Of a stretch of 64,000 nt of DNA, positions 61,797 through 64,000 are shown in pieces. Position 1 is the stretch's first letter. Every line of letters starts with the position of its first letter. The notes beneath the pieces are model-generated. The model did no database searches. It was not told where the DNA came from and saw nothing but the letters and a program-made list of their open reading frames with translations. The position numbers and the translations under genes were made by a program. The DNA comes from Agrobacterium tumefaciens (lineage in GTDB: Bacteria > Pseudomonadota > Alphaproteobacteria > Rhizobiales > Rhizobiaceae), in the NCBI GenBank assembly GCA_025559845.1, contig CP048470.1:1535001-1599000 (forward strand), given 5' to 3'.

Positions 61797-63827
61797 ATGG
61801 GCAAACTGACCGCCACGATGGTCGTCGATATCAGCGATCGCACAGGCAATAAAACACAGGCGATCATTGGTAACCTCGACCGCCTGAAGCGGGCAGAGCG
61901 TGACCGTATGCTTGCCGAACGGGGTATGTCTCTTAACCGCGTGCAGCGTCTTCAGGAACGGGAGATGATTGAGCGCGCACGCTCTGCCCAGGCGGAGCAG
62001 ACGGCGCGGGAGGCCGCTCTTGCGGCGGCGACGCAAAAACGGAGTGCTGCAGTGGCTGCATTTGCAGTGCGGGGAGCGGCGGCTGTTGGGGTGGCCGCCT
62101 ATGCCGCTGGTCGAGCATACTCCAATTACGCGGACATCGAGGATCGCGTCGCAGGCATCGCGATCAATGCGGACAAGGGTGTTGCTGCCATACAGCCGAC
62201 GATGCAGAGCCTCAGAACTGTGGCCCAAGACACGAAGCAAAGCTTCGATACGGTGATGACTGGTCTCGACACGCTCGTCGCCTCCGGCCGATCGCTCGAT
62301 GAATCTATGTCGTTCCTGCCATCAGTGGCCCTGACCGCTAAAGCGTCTCGCGCAGAGATTGCCGATATCGCACTCACGGCAGATGCTGTCGGAGGGTCTT
62401 TCAATATCGCTGGCGACAAGATGCAACAAGCGTTCGACATGCTCGTGACAGGCGGTAAACTCGGCAAGTTCGAGTTGAAGGATATGGCTCAATATCTGCC
62501 AAGCTTGGCGCCGTCGTTTGCGGCTCTGGGATATAAAGGTACCGAAGGTCTCGGCAAACTTGTGGCGATGTTGCAGACTGTACGGATGCAAGCGGGATCT
62601 TCGGCTGAGGCGGCGACGTATCTCAGTAACGTGCTCAATAAGATGTATTCTGAGGATGTTGCCAAGCGCTTCGACAAGTTTGGTGTGGATCTTCCCAAGG
62701 CGCTCGATAAGGCCCGCCGGGAAGGCAAGGATGTGCTCGAGGTTTTCCTCGATATGACACAGCTGGCGCTGAAGGGTGATCTGACCAAGATTACCACGCT
62801 TTTCGGCGATGCCGAAATGCAGAAGGGTGTCCGAGCTCTCGTTATGCTTAGGGATGCGCAGGCAAACTTCAATGCGGAAATCAATAAAGCGAAGGGTTCG
62901 GCGCTGGCGGACTTCAATGCTCAGGCTGATCTGTCGAAGAACAAAATTCAGCAGCTTTCAAACAATTGGGACACCTTTATGGCCCATGTCGGGAGCGGTG
63001 TCGCAACGGTCGTTAATCCCGCTCTAGATAAGGTCAATCAGGCGATTTCGGACGATGCCGCCGTTGAAAGTGTTATGAGCGGCATGGACGCTGAACAGAG
63101 AGGTTGGTTGCGTGATGACTTCTACGGGCGGTTCTCTAAGGCAAATCCGCAGGCGAGTTACGAGGAGATGGTGGCCGCTTTCAGGGCCGCGCTCATAAAG
63201 GTTGGGCGCGGTGGAGCGAAAACGATCTTCGACGATATCGATACCGCAGAAGGCCGCAGGCGAGGCGGGGAGACGATGTCGAAGTATCCGTCGAGAGGCT
63301 CTTACGACCCGGCTGCACATGCCGCCGGTATCGATAAACAGCCTCTTGGGCAAACGACTGGTGTAATCCCGGTACCAACCGGCCGCCCTGGAAGCGAACC
63401 AGCAGAGGTGCGTTTAGACCGAGTGCTTCAGAATGCAGAGGATGTGCAGCGGAGATATCCGTCACGAGGCGCCTATGATCCGGAACAGGTGCGTCGTGAG
63501 CGTCTAGCTGTTGCTGTCCAAGAGCAGAGGTCGTTCAATGTCTTCGGCGCATTTGAAGACAGGTTGGCGGGCAGGACTCCGCAAAATGCCACCGCCCCTA
63601 CGTCAGGGCGTCAACCTGTTGTCATCGAGGGGACCCCTTCGGTGACCCTTTCCGGTACGCCTTCTGTCACCATCACAAACCCGCCGCCTCGGCCGAACAT
63701 CACCGTCCATATGCCTGTGACCATCCATGAGGCTCCGAACGCTGAGGCGGTCGCAAGGCAATTGGGGCAGGCGATCAGATCGGAAATGGATGGGCTCCAA
63801 ACGTCGACGAATGACAGCGGGCTTTAG
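61797..63827 (+). CDS. Tape measure protein T
   Basis: The 676-residue protein sets tail length. It has a helical, charged N-terminal region (IIGNLDRLKRAERDRMLAERG), a hydrophobic stretch near residues 87-110 (AAFAVRGAAAVGVAAYAAGRAY), the TP901-type core (FDTVMTGLDTLVASGRSLDE, ALGYKGTEGLGKLVAMLQTVRMQAGSSAEAATYLSNVL), and a C-terminal region with two YPSRGSYDP/YPSRGAYDP repeats (about residues 496 and 553). By length it predicts a tail of about 100 nm at 0.15 nm per residue. Confidence 0.9.
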   Translation: MGKLTATMVVDISDRTGNKTQAIIGNLDRLKRAERDRMLAERGMSLNRVQRLQEREMIERARSAQAEQTAREAALAAATQKRSAAVAAFAVRGAAAVGVAAYAAGRAYSNYADIEDRVAGIAINADKGVAAIQPTMQSLRTVAQDTKQSFDTVMTGLDTLVASGRSLDESMSFLPSVALTAKASRAEIADIALTADAVGGSFNIAGDKMQQAFDMLVTGGKLGKFELKDMAQYLPSLAPSFAALGYKGTEGLGKLVAMLQTVRMQAGSSAEAATYLSNVLNKMYSEDVAKRFDKFGVDLPKALDKARREGKDVLEVFLDMTQLALKGDLTKITTLFGDAEMQKGVRALVMLRDAQANFNAEINKAKGSALADFNAQADLSKNKIQQLSNNWDTFMAHVGSGVATVVNPALDKVNQAISDDAAVESVMSGMDAEQRGWLRDDFYGRFSKANPQASYEEMVAAFRAALIKVGRGGAKTIFDDIDTAEGRRRGGETMSKYPSRGSYDPAAHAAGIDKQPLGQTTGVIPVPTGRPGSEPAEVRLDRVLQNAEDVQRRYPSRGAYDPEQVRRERLAVAVQEQRSFNVFGAFEDRLAGRTPQNATAPTSGRQPVVIEGTPSVTLSGTPSVTITNPPPRPNITVHMPVTIHEAPNAEAVARQLGQAIRSEMDGLQTSTNDSGL

Positions 63828-64000
63828 TTAGCCCGCGTCTCGGCGATCCGCCGCAGGTGGCGTTCAATTTGCAGCAGCGTTGCAAGGAGACCGCAAATGA
63901 CAGCGGCGGTCACCAGTCCAGCGATCAATCCAAGAACGGCGTAGATTGCACCGCTTCCATTCGGCTGACCGAATATCCACCCCATAGCGGTAGCAGCGAC
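63828..64000 (-). CDS. Small membrane protein (5' part beyond window)
   Basis: On the - strand a frame is open from the right edge to a stop at 63828-63830. It encodes one membrane helix (AIYAVLGLIAGLVTAAVICG) and a basic end (IERHLRRIAETRAN). An ATG at 63985 without a Shine-Dalgarno sequence could start a 52-residue form, but the true start may lie beyond 64000. It converges on the tape measure gene. It could be a lysis-related or conversion gene; nothing decides. Confidence 0.55.

Larger units (their letters stand above)
16596..64000. mobile_element. Prophage, temperate myovirus with lambda-like head and P2-like tail (right end beyond window)
   Basis: From the tRNA-Met to the right edge (at least 47.4 kb) nearly every gene is phage-like: recombinase, leftward early operon, repressor switch, replication genes, methyltransferases, then terminase-head-tail genes in classic order. 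All major structural genes seen are intact, without frameshift or insertion sequence, so the element may be inducible. Lysis genes, attR and tail genes U, X and D are not in view. Confidence 0.93.

Noticed and set aside
61439-61860. P2-like E/E' translational frameshift
   Set aside because: I found no convincing slippery heptamer with a matching extension frame before the tape measure gene.
1-64000. CRISPR arrays, insertion sequences, rRNA genes
   Set aside because: I saw no regularly spaced direct repeats, no transposase gene with inverted ends, and no rRNA sequence in the window.

Overview
The window reads as the chromosome of an alphaproteobacterium close to Agrobacterium/Rhizobium. The gene order tolB-pal-cpoB-tilS-ftsH-glmM, the alphaproteobacterial serC-serA pair, an OpgC-like acyltransferase and the protein sequences all fit that group. 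No 16S or database comparison was possible, so the genus is an inference.

Positions 1-16425 are ordinary core genome, all on the + strand: the end of the Tol-Pal envelope system (tolB 3' part, pal, cpoB), tilS for tRNA-Ile lysidine, ftsH behind a promoter that fits the alphaproteobacterial heat-shock consensus, glmM, an outer-membrane beta-barrel protein, the serine pathway genes serC (with a hairpin leader holding its ribosome binding site) and serA, a Tim44-like membrane protein, an OpgC-family membrane acyltransferase and mnmA. Intrinsic terminators separate most units.

A prophage starts at the elongator tRNA-Met gene (16560-16636) and runs past the right edge. It was inserted by a serine recombinase whose last codons lie inside the tRNA. 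From 16.6 to 27.4 kb is a leftward early operon: small hypothetical genes, a phage sliding clamp (dnaN), SSB, DUF2303, a Gp37/Gp68 protein, a winged-helix protein and an HD-domain protein. Between 27.4 and 29.1 kb lies the genetic switch: a CI-like S24 repressor, a divergent Cro-like gene, and four GTGGGA-N4-TCCCAC-type operators embedded in the left and right promoters. Just right of it is a phage tRNA with a CAT anticodon and several initiator-type features. From 29.7 to 42.7 kb, rightward genes encode a helicase-methyltransferase fusion, a C5 cytosine methyltransferase with a repeated central region, a PAPS-reductase/DndC-like protein, a zinc-ribbon TOPRIM primase and a P4-type helicase, followed by an array of GGACAG/CTGTCC repeats that looks like a replication origin.

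From 42.8 kb to the end lie the late genes. The head is lambda-like (Nu1/GpA terminase, portal, gpW-like protein, ClpP-type protease with a nested scaffold start, gpD, gpE) with a candidate cos region. The tail is contractile and P2-like (V, W, J, I, fibre genes, sheath, tube, gpE, tape measure). The virus is therefore a temperate myovirus of mosaic origin. Lysis genes and attR are not seen and must lie to the right.
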